A stretch of 64,000 bases of DNA from contig CAMJHP010000001.1 in the NCBI GenBank assembly GCA_946405575.1, positions 62,001 to 126,000 of the forward strand. The letters are read 5' to 3'. Each line of letters begins with the position of its first letter. The stretch's first letter is position 1. The stretch comes from an uncultured Bacteroidales bacterium. Its GTDB lineage: Bacteria; Bacteroidota; Bacteroidia; Bacteroidales; F082. Positions 8,551 to 17,211 of this stretch are shown here, in pieces. The notes under the pieces are model-generated. The model did not search any database and was not told the DNA's origin. It saw nothing but the letters and a program-made list of their open reading frames with translations. A program made the position numbers and the translations under genes.

Positions 8551-10956
8551 ATGAAACCTCATTTTTCTTGCCGATGGCTCATCATCGGCTTCGTGTTGGC
8601 TTGTTTACCAACACACGCACAGAAACACACCATCAGCGGTTATGTGATGGATGCCGCCAGCAAGGAAACCCTCATCGGGGCGACTGTTTTCGACAAAAAC
8701 TCAGGCAAGGGCTGCGCTACCAACAACTATGGATTCTACACCCTCACCTTGAACCAAGGCGAAGTGGATTTGCAGGTTTCCTACGTGGGCTATTTGCAAC
8801 AAGACAAGCTCCTCAGCCTGAAGGAAAACCTGAACCTCAACTTTATGCTCGAAACCAACACCACTTTGGACGAAGTGGTGATTGAAGGCACCCGCGCCAC
8901 GGTGAGTGCCCGAAGCCCACAAATGAGCGTGGTGGAACTGCCCGTGCAACAAATCAAGAGCATCCCAACACTTTTTGGCGAAACCGATGTACTGAAAGCC
9001 ATCCAGTTGCTGCCTGGCGTACAGAATGGCTCGGAAGGTTCGGCAGGTATGTATGTGCGCGGCGGCGGCCCTGACGAGAATTTGTTGCTGCTTGACGGCG
9101 TCCCCGTCTACAATGTCAACCATATGCTCGGCTTCTTCTCCGTCTTCAACCCTGACGCTTTGAAGAATGTCACCTTGTATAAAGGAAGCTTTCCTGCGCA
9201 TTTTGGTGGCCGCCTCTCATCGGTGGTCGACATTCGTATGAAGGAAGGCGATATGCAAAAGTACCACGGCAACGCCAGCATCGGCCTGATTTCCTCAAAG
9301 TTCAACTTTGAAGGCCCGATTGTGAAAGATAAATTGTCGTTCAACCTGTCATACCGCCGTACCTACGGCGACCTGCTCATCAAGCCCGCCCTATGGATTG
9401 CTTCGTGGAGCACACCTGAAATCAGCAAGCTGAGCGTAGGTTATTATTTCTACGACTTCAACGCCAAACTCAACTGGAAGATTTCGGACAAGGACCGACT
9501 TTATCTGAGTTTCTACACGGGCGATGATGCCATCTATTTCGGTGTGAAAAACAAGGACTTCGTGTCGGACAGCACACAATACACGCATCGTATCAAGTTG
9601 AACTGGAAATGGGGCAACAAAGTGGCCGCCTTGCGCTGGAATCATGTCGTTTCGCAAAAGCTTTTCATGGACGCTTCTGTCAATTATACGCAATACCGCC
9701 ACAACCTCGGTATGGACTTGATTGAGGAGGACACCTATCTCCCGACCAACACCTTGATGAAAAACGATTTCAATATGGTCTATAAATCAGGCATCAACGA
9801 CCTGACGGCCAAAGTCGATTTCGATTACTCGCCTTTGCCCAATCACGAAATCCGTTTTGGTGGCAACTACACCTACCACTTATTCCGCCCCGAGGTGCAG
9901 TCGATGAAATATGCACAAGACAACTTCGCCGTCGACACCGTTATAGGTTCTTCCAACATTTACGCCCACGAAACCGCCATTTATGCCGAGGACAACATAA
10001 CCTTGGGCGACATCTTCCGCGTGAATTTGGGCGCACATTATTCGACCTTCACTGTTGAAAGCAAGACCTATCAAAGTGTGCAGCCACGTTTGAGCACCAG
10101 TGTGATGCTGGCCTCCAATTTCTCGCTCAAGGCGGGCTATGCCTATATGACACAATACGTTCACCTGCTTTCGAACAGCAGCCTCAGCCTGCCCACCGAC
10201 CTTTGGGTTCCGGTCACGGCTAAAATCGTCCCAATGAACGCTCACCAATGGTCGGCCGGAGCATTCTATGAGTTGCCGCGCCTGTTCGATATCTCGCTTG
10301 AAGGCTACTACAAGACCATGGACAACTTGCTGGAATATAAGGATGGTGCTTCGTTTTTCGGCTCCTCGGAGCGTTGGGACGAGAAAGTTTGTATGGGCAA
10401 AGGCTGGGCCTACGGTGTGGAGTTTCTCGTGCAACGCAGCTTTGGCAAGACCACGGGCTGGATTGGCTACACTTGGGCACACTCGAAGCGGCAGTTTGAC
10501 CGTGAAGGCATGGTTATCAACAATGGAAAAGTTTTTCCAGCCAAATATGACCGCCGTCACGACATCAGCATTACTGTGCAGCACAAGTTCAGCGACCGAT
10601 TCGATCTCAGTGGCACTTGGGTCTTCAGCAGCGGCAATTGCGGCACCCTCGGCACGCAGCTTTATGAAGGTTTCCATAACGAATGGGGGGTGCCGACCAT
10701 ACAAGCCTTGGAACGCAACAACTTTCGCTTGGGCAACTACCACCGCCTCGACTTAGGTGCCAATTTCCACATTCCTTTTGAATATGGAACTAGCACCATC
10801 AATGTCAGCGTGTACAATATCTATAACCACAACAATCCCTTCCTCGTTTATTCAGTTTATGTTTACGATGAAGCTACACTACAGCCCGAAAAAAAGCTGA
10901 TGCAAGTCAGTATTTTCCCCATCATTCCTTCAGTCAGTTTCAGTTATAAGTTTTAG
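8551..10956 (+). CDS. TonB-dependent receptor with CarboxypepD_reg-like domain
   Basis: Outer-membrane TonB-dependent transporter. The signal peptide ends in THAQ. A carboxypeptidase regulatory-like beta-sandwich spans about residues 25-105 (ISGYVMDAASKETLIGATV). A plug domain follows (GETDVLKAIQLLPGVQ, MYVRGGGPDENLLLLDGVPVY), then a barrel of over 500 residues ending in VSFSYKF with the terminal Phe typical of barrel proteins. Its partner, a DUF4249 lipoprotein, starts 3 bp downstream, a pairing common in Bacteroidetes. It is not a SusC-type receptor, as no SusD-like gene follows. The transported substrate cannot be read from the sequence. The 210-bp gap upstream shows no clear TAnnTTTG element. 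Confidence 0.93.
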   Translation: MKPHFSCRWLIIGFVLACLPTHAQKHTISGYVMDAASKETLIGATVFDKNSGKGCATNNYGFYTLTLNQGEVDLQVSYVGYLQQDKLLSLKENLNLNFMLETNTTLDEVVIEGTRATVSARSPQMSVVELPVQQIKSIPTLFGETDVLKAIQLLPGVQNGSEGSAGMYVRGGGPDENLLLLDGVPVYNVNHMLGFFSVFNPDALKNVTLYKGSFPAHFGGRLSSVVDIRMKEGDMQKYHGNASIGLISSKFNFEGPIVKDKLSFNLSYRRTYGDLLIKPALWIASWSTPEISKLSVGYYFYDFNAKLNWKISDKDRLYLSFYTGDDAIYFGVKNKDFVSDSTQYTHRIKLNWKWGNKVAALRWNHVVSQKLFMDASVNYTQYRHNLGMDLIEEDTYLPTNTLMKNDFNMVYKSGINDLTAKVDFDYSPLPNHEIRFGGNYTYHLFRPEVQSMKYAQDNFAVDTVIGSSNIYAHETAIYAEDNITLGDIFRVNLGAHYSTFTVESKTYQSVQPRLSTSVMLASNFSLKAGYAYMTQYVHLLSNSSLSLPTDLWVPVTAKIVPMNAHQWSAGAFYELPRLFDISLEGYYKTMDNLLEYKDGASFFGSSERWDEKVCMGKGWAYGVEFLVQRSFGKTTGWIGYTWAHSKRQFDREGMVINNGKVFPAKYDRRHDISITVQHKFSDRFDLSGTWVFSSGNCGTLGTQLYEGFHNEWGVPTIQALERNNFRLGNYHRLDLGANFHIPFEYGTSTINVSVYNIYNHNNPFLVYSVYVYDEATLQPEKKLMQVSIFPIIPSVSFSYKF

Positions 10957-10959
10957 GCC

Positions 10960-11988
10960 ATGAAAAACACTATCTTAATTCTTATCGCAACCTCATTACT
11001 ACTCACCTCTTGCGAAAAGGAAATCGAGTTCAAGGGCGAACAAACGGGTTCCAGATTGGTCGTCAACAGCATTGTGGAAACGGGACAACCCGTCAAAGCA
11101 CGTATCAGCAAGAGTGTCTTTTTTTTGGATAATGAGCAGAACACAGATGCACCCGCCGACCTTGTGGCAACGCTTTATGTGAACGGCAACCTGATAGGCC
11201 AAATGACGCCAAAAACCGATACCGTTTGGGATCCTGTTTATTATTGGACTTTGGAACCCAGCTATTACCTATGGGAGACCTACAAATATCCCTACATCCC
11301 TGCTGTGGGTGACGTGGTAAAAATCACGGCTTCCGCCAATGGTTTCGACGATGTGGTCGGCTCAACGGATGCACTGCCCGACTTCCCGAATTGCCGAATC
11401 AAGGACATTCGGTTGACGGAGAGCGAGTCGTGGCCAGTTTCAGACGATCCAATCGATACCTTGGATTGGCATCATAACGACACCTACGAATTGTCTCTTG
11501 AAATCACGGATTTGCATCCTGGCACGACCAACTTCTACAGACTGAGCATCGACGAAAGTCACCATTTCTTTGAAGACTACGACCCTTATCAGAACTTTTG
11601 CACCGCATTTATAAAAGAATACTCCGACCCGATTTTTGGGACATCTTCGCTCACAAGCGTCGACCTGATTGAGTACCAGATGGACGAACCTAACGGCACC
11701 TTCACCGACCAGCTTTTCGACGGACGAACCTACACTATCAAGTTGCCCATCTGTTTCCATTACACCAAAAACGGCGACTTCGAATCAGGCCCTTGCCGCG
11801 TGGCGGTCTATGTGGAACACCTCACCAAGGACTATTACAAATACCTGAACACCTGCCAGCAAGGCGATGAGGTCGACCAATTTTTTGCCGAACCCATTCA
11901 GACGCATACCAACGTAAACGGTGGCTACGGCATCGTGGGCGGAAGAACAATGGATACCTTGTGGTTTGCCTTGGAGTTGTCGGAATAA
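10960..11988 (+). CDS. DUF4249 lipoprotein
   Basis: Predicted outer-membrane lipoprotein of the DUF4249 family. The signal peptide ends in lipobox LLTSC, followed by the family's typical opening EKEIEFKGEQTGSRLVVNSIV. It starts 3 bp after the TonB-dependent receptor, so the two are very likely one transcript and act together at the surface, by analogy with other receptor/lipoprotein pairs. The biochemical role of DUF4249 is not established. The length of 342 residues is normal. The gene ends just before a strong hairpin shared with another site in the window. Confidence 0.88.
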   Translation: MKNTILILIATSLLLTSCEKEIEFKGEQTGSRLVVNSIVETGQPVKARISKSVFFLDNEQNTDAPADLVATLYVNGNLIGQMTPKTDTVWDPVYYWTLEPSYYLWETYKYPYIPAVGDVVKITASANGFDDVVGSTDALPDFPNCRIKDIRLTESESWPVSDDPIDTLDWHHNDTYELSLEITDLHPGTTNFYRLSIDESHHFFEDYDPYQNFCTAFIKEYSDPIFGTSSLTSVDLIEYQMDEPNGTFTDQLFDGRTYTIKLPICFHYTKNGDFESGPCRVAVYVEHLTKDYYKYLNTCQQGDEVDQFFAEPIQTHTNVNGGYGIVGGRTMDTLWFALELSE

Positions 11989-11992
11989 AACA

Positions 11993-12022
11993 TGTAGGGC
12001 TGTCACATGTGGCAGCCCTACA
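11993..12022. terminator. Hairpin between convergent genes (repeat family copy 1)
   Basis: A perfect 10-bp inverted repeat TGTAGGGCTG / CAGCCCTACA lies between the convergent stops of the DUF4249 and flavodoxin genes. It could terminate both transcripts. The same left arm and loop occur at 40044, so this is also a dispersed repeat. Confidence 0.65.
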
Positions 12023-12042
12023 AGGATTCGCAAAAAATCAAA

Positions 12043-12663
12043 TTATTTCACCGTCGCAGCCCATCGCTCGATGTCGGCCTTGTTGATGCTGTTGAGCAAC
12101 TTGCCTTCGCCAAACTTGTAGTTCGGATAGGCGGTTTGCAGGTCTTCACAAGCCTTCTTGATGTTGCTACCACCCGAGGTGGCGAAAGGCACGATGGTCT
12201 TGCCCGTGAAATCGTTGGCCTCGATAAAGGTGTTGATGATGGTCGGGGCGGTGTACCACCAGATGGGGAAGCCCACATAGACCACCTCATATTGGTCGAG
12301 GTTCTCAACCTTGCCGCCATCCTTAATGGCTGGACGCGAGTTCTTGTCGTTCATCTCAATAGTCGAGCGTGATTGTTTGTCGCGCCAATCAAGGTCGGCA
12401 TCGGTGTAGAGCTGTTCGGGGGTGATTTCAAAAAGGTCGGCACCGATGATGTCGGCCACTTGTTTTGCGGCATTGCGGGTGACACCCGAAGCCGAGAAGT
12501 AGGTAACTAATGCTTTCATGTTTGTTTCTTGTTGGGTTTGTTCAGTTTCGGTCGCTGAGCCCTGCGCTTGTTGAAGGGCGTCATTTTGTTCCGTTTTCTT
12601 GTTTTGGGCGTTGCTGCAGCCGACGAGTGCTGCGAGCACCATGATGAATGCAAATTTCTTCAT
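12043..12663 (-). CDS. Flavodoxin-domain lipoprotein
   Basis: Flavodoxin-like FMN-binding protein with an N-terminal signal. The phosphate-binding loop is in TYFSASGVTRN, and the typical VGFPIWWYTAP and TSGGSNIKKACEDL segments follow. The chosen start MKKFAFIMVLAALVGCSNAQ carries a lipobox (LVGC) and then a Gln/Thr-rich linker of about 28 residues before the flavodoxin fold. The ORF track begins 43 residues upstream, but a TAATTTTG promoter element lies in that stretch. An internal ATG at 12519 would give a leaderless cytoplasmic flavodoxin. Which form is made cannot be told from sequence. The electron-transfer partner is unknown. Confidence 0.85.
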   Translation of the reverse strand: MKKFAFIMVLAALVGCSNAQNKKTEQNDALQQAQGSATETEQTQQETNMKALVTYFSASGVTRNAAKQVADIIGADLFEITPEQLYTDADLDWRDKQSRSTIEMNDKNSRPAIKDGGKVENLDQYEVVYVGFPIWWYTAPTIINTFIEANDFTGKTIVPFATSGGSNIKKACEDLQTAYPNYKFGEGKLLNSINKADIERWAATVK

Positions 12664-12696
12664 TGTTGATAACATTTTTGGTATTAATTGAAGTTG

Positions 12697-12704
12697 CAAA
12701 ATTA
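12697..12704 (-). promoter_or_regulatory. -7 promoter element, flavodoxin gene
   Basis: Minus-strand TAATTTTG, an exact TAnnTTTG match, about 34 bp before the ATG at 12663. It supports the shorter start. Confidence 0.65.
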
Positions 12705-12734
12705 ATAAAATTGGAATTGCGAACGGTTTTTTTG

Positions 12735-12742
12735 TAATTTTG
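12735..12742 (+). promoter_or_regulatory. -7 promoter element, DUF937 gene
   Basis: TAATTTTG with a TTG at 12711-12713 leaves a 21-bp spacer, a good fit to the Bacteroidetes -33/-7 layout. The leader to the ATG at 12831 is about 85 bp and contains repeats of AATTAAACA. Confidence 0.65.
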
Positions 12743-12830
12743 CGGTTGGATTGCCAAAGAAAATGCAATTCCACCTCATACCAATCCCACAATTAAACAA
12801 TTAAACAACCAACAATTAAACATATCTATT

Positions 12831-13355
12831 ATGGACTTAACCAACATCTTAGGCACGCTTACAGGCAATGATGCCATCGGTGCCATTTCACAAAACCTCA
12901 AGATTGACCAAAATCAAGTGTCATCTGTTATCACCAACGCATTGCCCTCACTGCTGGGTGCCATGCAAAAGAATGCTTCCACACCTGGCGGTGCCGAGGC
13001 CTTGGCCAAAGCTCTTGGCGACCATGCAGGCAACGCAGGCAATATCATCAACAACCTTAAAGGTGCCGACCTTGTCGATGGCTCCAAAATTCTGGGTCAT
13101 ATCTTTGGTGGCGACCTGTCATCCGTATTAAGTGGCATCTCCAAGCAAACGGGAGTGTCTTCTAACGCAGTAGGCAACATCCTTTCATCCATCGCTCCCA
13201 GCCTGCTCGCTCTCCTTGGCAAGCAGAACGGCAATTCTGGTGCAACTGGTTTGGGCGGCTTACTCGGTGCTCTCCTTGGTGGCGGCTCACAAAACCAAAG
13301 CACTGGCGGCCTTGGCAGTATCTTAGGCGGCTTAGGCAGCATCTTTGGGAAGTAG
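12831..13355 (+). CDS. DUF937 domain protein
   Basis: Small protein of the DUF937 (YidB-like) family. Residues 1 to about 135 carry the helical repeats typical of the family (KIDQNQVSSVITNALPSLLGAM, TGVSSNAVGNILSSIAPSLLALL). The C-terminal 40 residues are almost entirely Gly, Leu, Ser and Gln (LGGLLGALLGGGS). There is no signal peptide. The function is not established. It has its own promoter and is not obviously part of an operon. The length of 174 residues is usual. Confidence 0.82.
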   Translation: MDLTNILGTLTGNDAIGAISQNLKIDQNQVSSVITNALPSLLGAMQKNASTPGGAEALAKALGDHAGNAGNIINNLKGADLVDGSKILGHIFGGDLSSVLSGISKQTGVSSNAVGNILSSIAPSLLALLGKQNGNSGATGLGGLLGALLGGGSQNQSTGGLGSILGGLGSIFGK

Positions 13356-13425
13356 CAAACCCTATTTGAAAAGACGTTCTTCCACTGCACACCCACCTTG
13401 CAGATTTGACTAATACCTTGTAATT

Positions 13426-14622
13426 ATGAAAAATGATTCATCATTATGCAAAAAAGCAGCATACGTTGTTTTATCCATTCTTTTTCTGGGAGTTATGGGG
13501 ATTCAGCATCTGAATGCACAAGACATTTTCTCCGTAGGAGATTTTTATTATCAAATCAATGATGACGGTGTTTCTGCAACGCTTATCAGCCATATTGACG
13601 GCCCGGCAGCGACTGGTGAGTTAAGCATCCCGACAACCATCAGTTATAATGGAAACAACTATGCTGTGACAAGGATTGGAAAAAACGCATTCATTTCGTG
13701 CGGAAACCTAACAGGTCTCTTGACCATTCCAAATTCCGTGACCTGTCTTGGTGAAAACGCATTCTTGGGTTGCAGTGGATTGACAGAATTAGACTTGGGA
13801 GATGCCTTGGATACCATTGGGTCTGCGGCATTTTATGGCTGCAAAGGTTTGACCGGCTCCCTGACTATCCCCAATTCGGTAAAATCCATGGAAACTGCGG
13901 CATTTTATGGCTGCACTGGTTTTACCGGTGCACTGACTATCGGTAATGGTTTGGAACGTATCGAAAAGGCGGCGTTTTATAGGTGCAGCGGTTTTTCCAG
14001 TTTGGATCTCGGCGATGCAGTGACATCCATCGGCACTTCTGCCTTTTGGGGTTGCAAAGGTTTCTCAGGTTCCCTGACCATCCCAAATTCCGTGAGCAGT
14101 ATTGAGCCTAATGCGTTCAACAACTGTAGCGGTTTTACAGGCACATTAACTCTTGGAAACGCATTGCAAAGCATTGGTGGAATGGCATTCTATCATTGCA
14201 GCGGGTTTACTGAAGTCATTACTTTGGCCACAGAACCACCGGTATTCACATTTGAAGATGTGTTTGAAGGATTCAACTGCACAACGCTCACCGTACCTTG
14301 TCACTGCATCCCTGCATACCAAAACTCGGATTGGAATGGCTATTTCACCACAATCATCGACGATTGCAATAATGTACCGGAACTTGATGAAAACATGGCA
14401 GCCGTTTATCCCAATCCGACCAGCGGAACAATTCAAATTGAGGCTGAAAATATCGAAGCCATCAGCATATACAATATGTTGGGTGAAAAGTTGATTGAAA
14501 CTTCAACAAGTGGAAACAACTTCGAGTATGATTTTAGTCCTCATAAGGTAGGCATTTATATTGTCAAAATCCAAACTAAGAAAGGGATTTTGACAAAACG
14601 GGTTATGGTAAAAGACAAATGA
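13426..14622 (+). CDS. BspA-type leucine-rich-repeat protein, T9SS cargo
   Basis: Secreted surface protein. The signal peptide ends in LNAQ. Residues about 75-300 consist of tandem BspA-type LRR_5 repeats of about 23 residues with the core LTIPNSV..I...AFYGCSGFTG. The C-terminal 80 or so residues, from VYPNPTSG to KGILTKRVMVKDK, form a type A T9SS sorting domain. The protein is therefore predicted to cross the outer membrane by type IX secretion and be anchored or released at the surface. BspA-like proteins often bind host or bacterial surfaces, but no ligand can be inferred here. It ends in a perfect terminator shared with the convergent DPP11-like gene. Confidence 0.9.
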   Translation: MKNDSSLCKKAAYVVLSILFLGVMGIQHLNAQDIFSVGDFYYQINDDGVSATLISHIDGPAATGELSIPTTISYNGNNYAVTRIGKNAFISCGNLTGLLTIPNSVTCLGENAFLGCSGLTELDLGDALDTIGSAAFYGCKGLTGSLTIPNSVKSMETAAFYGCTGFTGALTIGNGLERIEKAAFYRCSGFSSLDLGDAVTSIGTSAFWGCKGFSGSLTIPNSVSSIEPNAFNNCSGFTGTLTLGNALQSIGGMAFYHCSGFTEVITLATEPPVFTFEDVFEGFNCTTLTVPCHCIPAYQNSDWNGYFTTIIDDCNNVPELDENMAAVYPNPTSGTIQIEAENIEAISIYNMLGEKLIETSTSGNNFEYDFSPHKVGIYIVKIQTKKGILTKRVMVKDK

Positions 14623-14648
14623 AAAAAGGCGGCTTAGCCGCCTTTTTT
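14622..14648. terminator. Bidirectional rho-independent terminator
   Basis: The stem GGCGGC / GCCGCC with a TTA-type loop is flanked by A6 on the left and T6 on the right, so it works in both directions. It lies between the convergent LRR and DPP11-like genes and touches both stop codons. Confidence 0.92.
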
Positions 14649-16783
14649 CATTCTACTATTGTCATCTCGTCAATCAAATGTCCCGCTCCTGCGAATTTGT
14701 CGATGATGAAGAGCACATAGCGGATGTCGACGCTGATGTTGCGGCAGATGTCAGGGTCGTAGATGAGGTCGCTCATCGTGCCTTCCCAACAACGGTCGAA
14801 GTTGAGGCCGAGGAGCTGGCCTTCGGCGTTTAAAATGGGGCTGCCTGAGTTGCCTCCCGTGGTGTGTACGCTGGCAGTGAAAGCCACATGCATGGTGCCG
14901 TCCTTGTCGGCATAACGGCCGTAGTCCTTATTATTATACAGCTGCTTCAGGCGCGGTTCCACCACATAGTCGTAGATGTCGGGGTTCTCCTTCTGCATAA
15001 TGCCTTCGAGCGTAGTAAAGTGGCGGTAGGTCTTGCCGTCCTGAGGCTTGAAACCTTCCACTTTACCGTAAGTGACACGCAAAGTGAAGTTGGCATCGGG
15101 GAAGAACCGTTTCTCGGGCTGCATCTCCATCTGGCCTTTCATGTAGATGCGGCGCAGACGGTCGTTGTCTTTGGTGATGCTTGAAATGTGGTCGTATACA
15201 TTGTCGCGATAAAAACCGATCAAGCTCTGATAGACCTTCAGCGCGGGGTCGTTGGCCAATTTCTTGGCATCCTTCAACTTGAAATTGTCCAGCAATGCAT
15301 TCACTTTAGCCTCATCAGTAAACATCGACTTGTCGAAGAGCTTGCCAACAAACTCGTTCACATCCTTGATGTCGTTGAGGAAAGCAGGACGGAAGTCAGC
15401 GGGCTGGGCCTTCAGGTATTCGCTGAGTGCCATGACAGCCACCTCACGGTCGATGGGCTCATAATAGTCCTTGAAGAAAGTGGCAGTGGTACCTTTCAAC
15501 TGGTTCAACATACGGTCGATGTCTTCCTGTGGGGTGACTTTAGTTACCTCAGAAAGTCGGGCGAAACGTCCTGCAAAACTGACCAACTCGATGCGCATTC
15601 CTGCCTCGACCATATAGGTGTAGGCCAGTTCATAAGGTTCCAATTCCTTATAGTTTTTCTTGAAATACTTCAGCAAGTCGATGTACATATAACGGTTGCG
15701 AGCACCCAAGGCCCATTCCTGGAAGTCCTTCTCAAAGGCTTGTTTCTTCTCCACGCCACGGAAGTGGTTGATGCCTTCGGTCACGCCCATCCATTTCTTC
15801 CAACCGTTGCCAAGGCCCGCATGTTTGGAGGCATATTGGATACGCACTTTGGGGTCTTGTTCCTGATATTTGTTGTAGATGTCAAGCACCTTACCACGCA
15901 GGTCAACGGTGATGGGGTCGATAAGATTGGCTTCCTGGTCCACAGCAACGGAAGGCAAATATTCGTTAGTGCGAGCAGGATAGCCGAACACGAAGGCGAA
16001 GTCGCCTTCCTCGGCACCTTTCAAAGAAATGTCCAAGTGTTTGGCAGGCTTGTAAGGCACGTTGTCCTTGTCGTAAACAGCTGGATGGCCGTCTTTATCA
16101 GCGTAGACACGGAAGATGCTGAAGTCGCCGGTGTGACGGGGCCAGACCCAGTTGTCGGTGTCGCCGCCAAACTTGCCGATGTTGCTCGGCGGACAACCCA
16201 CAAGGCGCACGTCGGTGTAAACCTCGTTGAGTAGCAAGTAATACTCGTTGCCCAAGAAGAACGGCTTGATGCTGACCTTATAGGTGGTTTCTTTCTCAAC
16301 TTGGGCGATGAGCTTTTTTATGTTCTCATCAGTTTTGGCCTGACGTTCGTTTTCAGGCATATCGGGTGTGATGCCAAGCAACACTTTTTCAGTCACGTCG
16401 CGCATCTCGCGGAGGAAGGTGACGCTGAGGCCAGGGCAAGGCAGTTCCTCGCCACGGTTCATTGCCCAAAAGCCGTTGGTGAGATAGTCGTGCTCCACCG
16501 AGCTGTGCTTTTGGATATAGTCGTAGCCACAATGGTGGTTGGTGAGCAACAGGCCATAGTCGCTGACGATTTCGCCGGTGCAGCCGCCGCCAAAGAGCAC
16601 AATGGCATCTTTCAAACTGCTGTGGTTGATGCTGTAGATGTCTTCAGCAGTGATTTTCATACCCATTTCCTGCATTTCTTTCTCGTTGTATTGCAGTAAC
16701 ATGGGAATCCACATACCTTCGCCTGCGAAAAGCAAGGCTGGGAAAAGGACCAAGATGGTCAACAGAAATGAATAACGTTTCAT
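14648..16783 (-). CDS. S46 dipeptidyl-peptidase, DPP11-like
   Basis: Periplasmic serine dipeptidyl-peptidase of family S46, which removes dipeptides from peptide N-termini. A signal peptide is followed by GEGMWIPMLL. The catalytic His is in TNHHCGYD, the Asp region is WPRHTGDFSIFRVYAD, and the nucleophile is Ser 646 in GGNSGSP. The residue 18 positions after the nucleophile is Arg (664, FDRCWEG). In characterised S46 enzymes Arg at this position marks DPP11 (Asp/Glu at P1), whereas Gly marks DPP7. Specificity for acidic residues is therefore inferred. A DPP7-like paralogue lies at 54177. The length of 711 residues is normal. Confidence 0.93.
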   Translation of the reverse strand: MKRYSFLLTILVLFPALLFAGEGMWIPMLLQYNEKEMQEMGMKITAEDIYSINHSSLKDAIVLFGGGCTGEIVSDYGLLLTNHHCGYDYIQKHSSVEHDYLTNGFWAMNRGEELPCPGLSVTFLREMRDVTEKVLLGITPDMPENERQAKTDENIKKLIAQVEKETTYKVSIKPFFLGNEYYLLLNEVYTDVRLVGCPPSNIGKFGGDTDNWVWPRHTGDFSIFRVYADKDGHPAVYDKDNVPYKPAKHLDISLKGAEEGDFAFVFGYPARTNEYLPSVAVDQEANLIDPITVDLRGKVLDIYNKYQEQDPKVRIQYASKHAGLGNGWKKWMGVTEGINHFRGVEKKQAFEKDFQEWALGARNRYMYIDLLKYFKKNYKELEPYELAYTYMVEAGMRIELVSFAGRFARLSEVTKVTPQEDIDRMLNQLKGTTATFFKDYYEPIDREVAVMALSEYLKAQPADFRPAFLNDIKDVNEFVGKLFDKSMFTDEAKVNALLDNFKLKDAKKLANDPALKVYQSLIGFYRDNVYDHISSITKDNDRLRRIYMKGQMEMQPEKRFFPDANFTLRVTYGKVEGFKPQDGKTYRHFTTLEGIMQKENPDIYDYVVEPRLKQLYNNKDYGRYADKDGTMHVAFTASVHTTGGNSGSPILNAEGQLLGLNFDRCWEGTMSDLIYDPDICRNISVDIRYVLFIIDKFAGAGHLIDEMTIVE

Positions 16784-16803
16784 AACAGTAATTATTGATG
16801 TTG

Positions 16804-16811
16804 CAAAGATA
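16804..16811 (-). promoter_or_regulatory. -7 promoter element, DPP11-like gene
   Basis: Minus-strand TATCTTTG, an exact TAnnTTTG match, about 20 bp before the ATG at 16783. Confidence 0.7.
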
Positions 16812-16825
16812 TAGTTTTTTGTGTT

Positions 16826-17131
16826 CTACACGCAATCCCAAAAATAAAAGAAACTCACCACACGACAAAACAACTCACGATACCAAACCTGCTTCAGCTC
16901 AAGGTCGACGTCTTTAGTGCGACTTCGGAAGATATGAATCCTATAGAAGAAATTATGCGACCGCCACTCGCGAACCTGCGACTCAATATCGCGCTGATTA
17001 ACGGCCATCTCAGGTGCCGATGCTTCACGCAAACTTTCCAAATAGGCACGCATATCGGCCTTGCTTTTCACCATGCACGAATCCATAATGTGCGTATTAG
17101 TCGGGGTCACTATGGCATTGTCGATTTGCAT
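16826..17131 (-). CDS. Small conserved-looking hypothetical protein
   Basis: ORF of 101 residues between the DPP11-like and MATE genes, on the same strand as both. It has charged, helix-prone composition with a distinctive core REWRSHNFFYRIHIFRSRTK followed by DVDLELKQ. This reads like a real soluble protein rather than an antisense shadow, and a similar core is recalled from small Bacteroidetes hypotheticals. No function is known. There is no signal peptide. It starts about 80 bp after the MATE stop and may be co-transcribed with it. The last 15 residues are hydrophobic and aromatic. Confidence 0.6.
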   Translation of the reverse strand: MQIDNAIVTPTNTHIMDSCMVKSKADMRAYLESLREASAPEMAVNQRDIESQVREWRSHNFFYRIHIFRSRTKDVDLELKQVWYRELFCRVVSFFYFWDCV

Positions 17132-17211
17132 ATTTTATTTGGTATCGCAGGTCGTGGAGCCTGCCGAAACGCCGTCTTTATTCAGTCGGCACTTCGACGG
17201 GTTCATGGAAC

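Noticed and set aside
9880-10743. 287-codon minus-strand ORF
   Set aside because: It is antisense to the TonB-dependent receptor and has no recognisable domain.
13660-14200. Regularly spaced DNA repeats that could suggest a CRISPR array
   Set aside because: They are coding repeats of the LRR protein in one open frame, with no constant repeat and variable spacer pattern.
15188-16234. 348-codon plus-strand ORF
   Set aside because: It lies entirely antisense to the conserved DPP11-like gene and its product has no family features. It is a shadow of that gene's codon usage.
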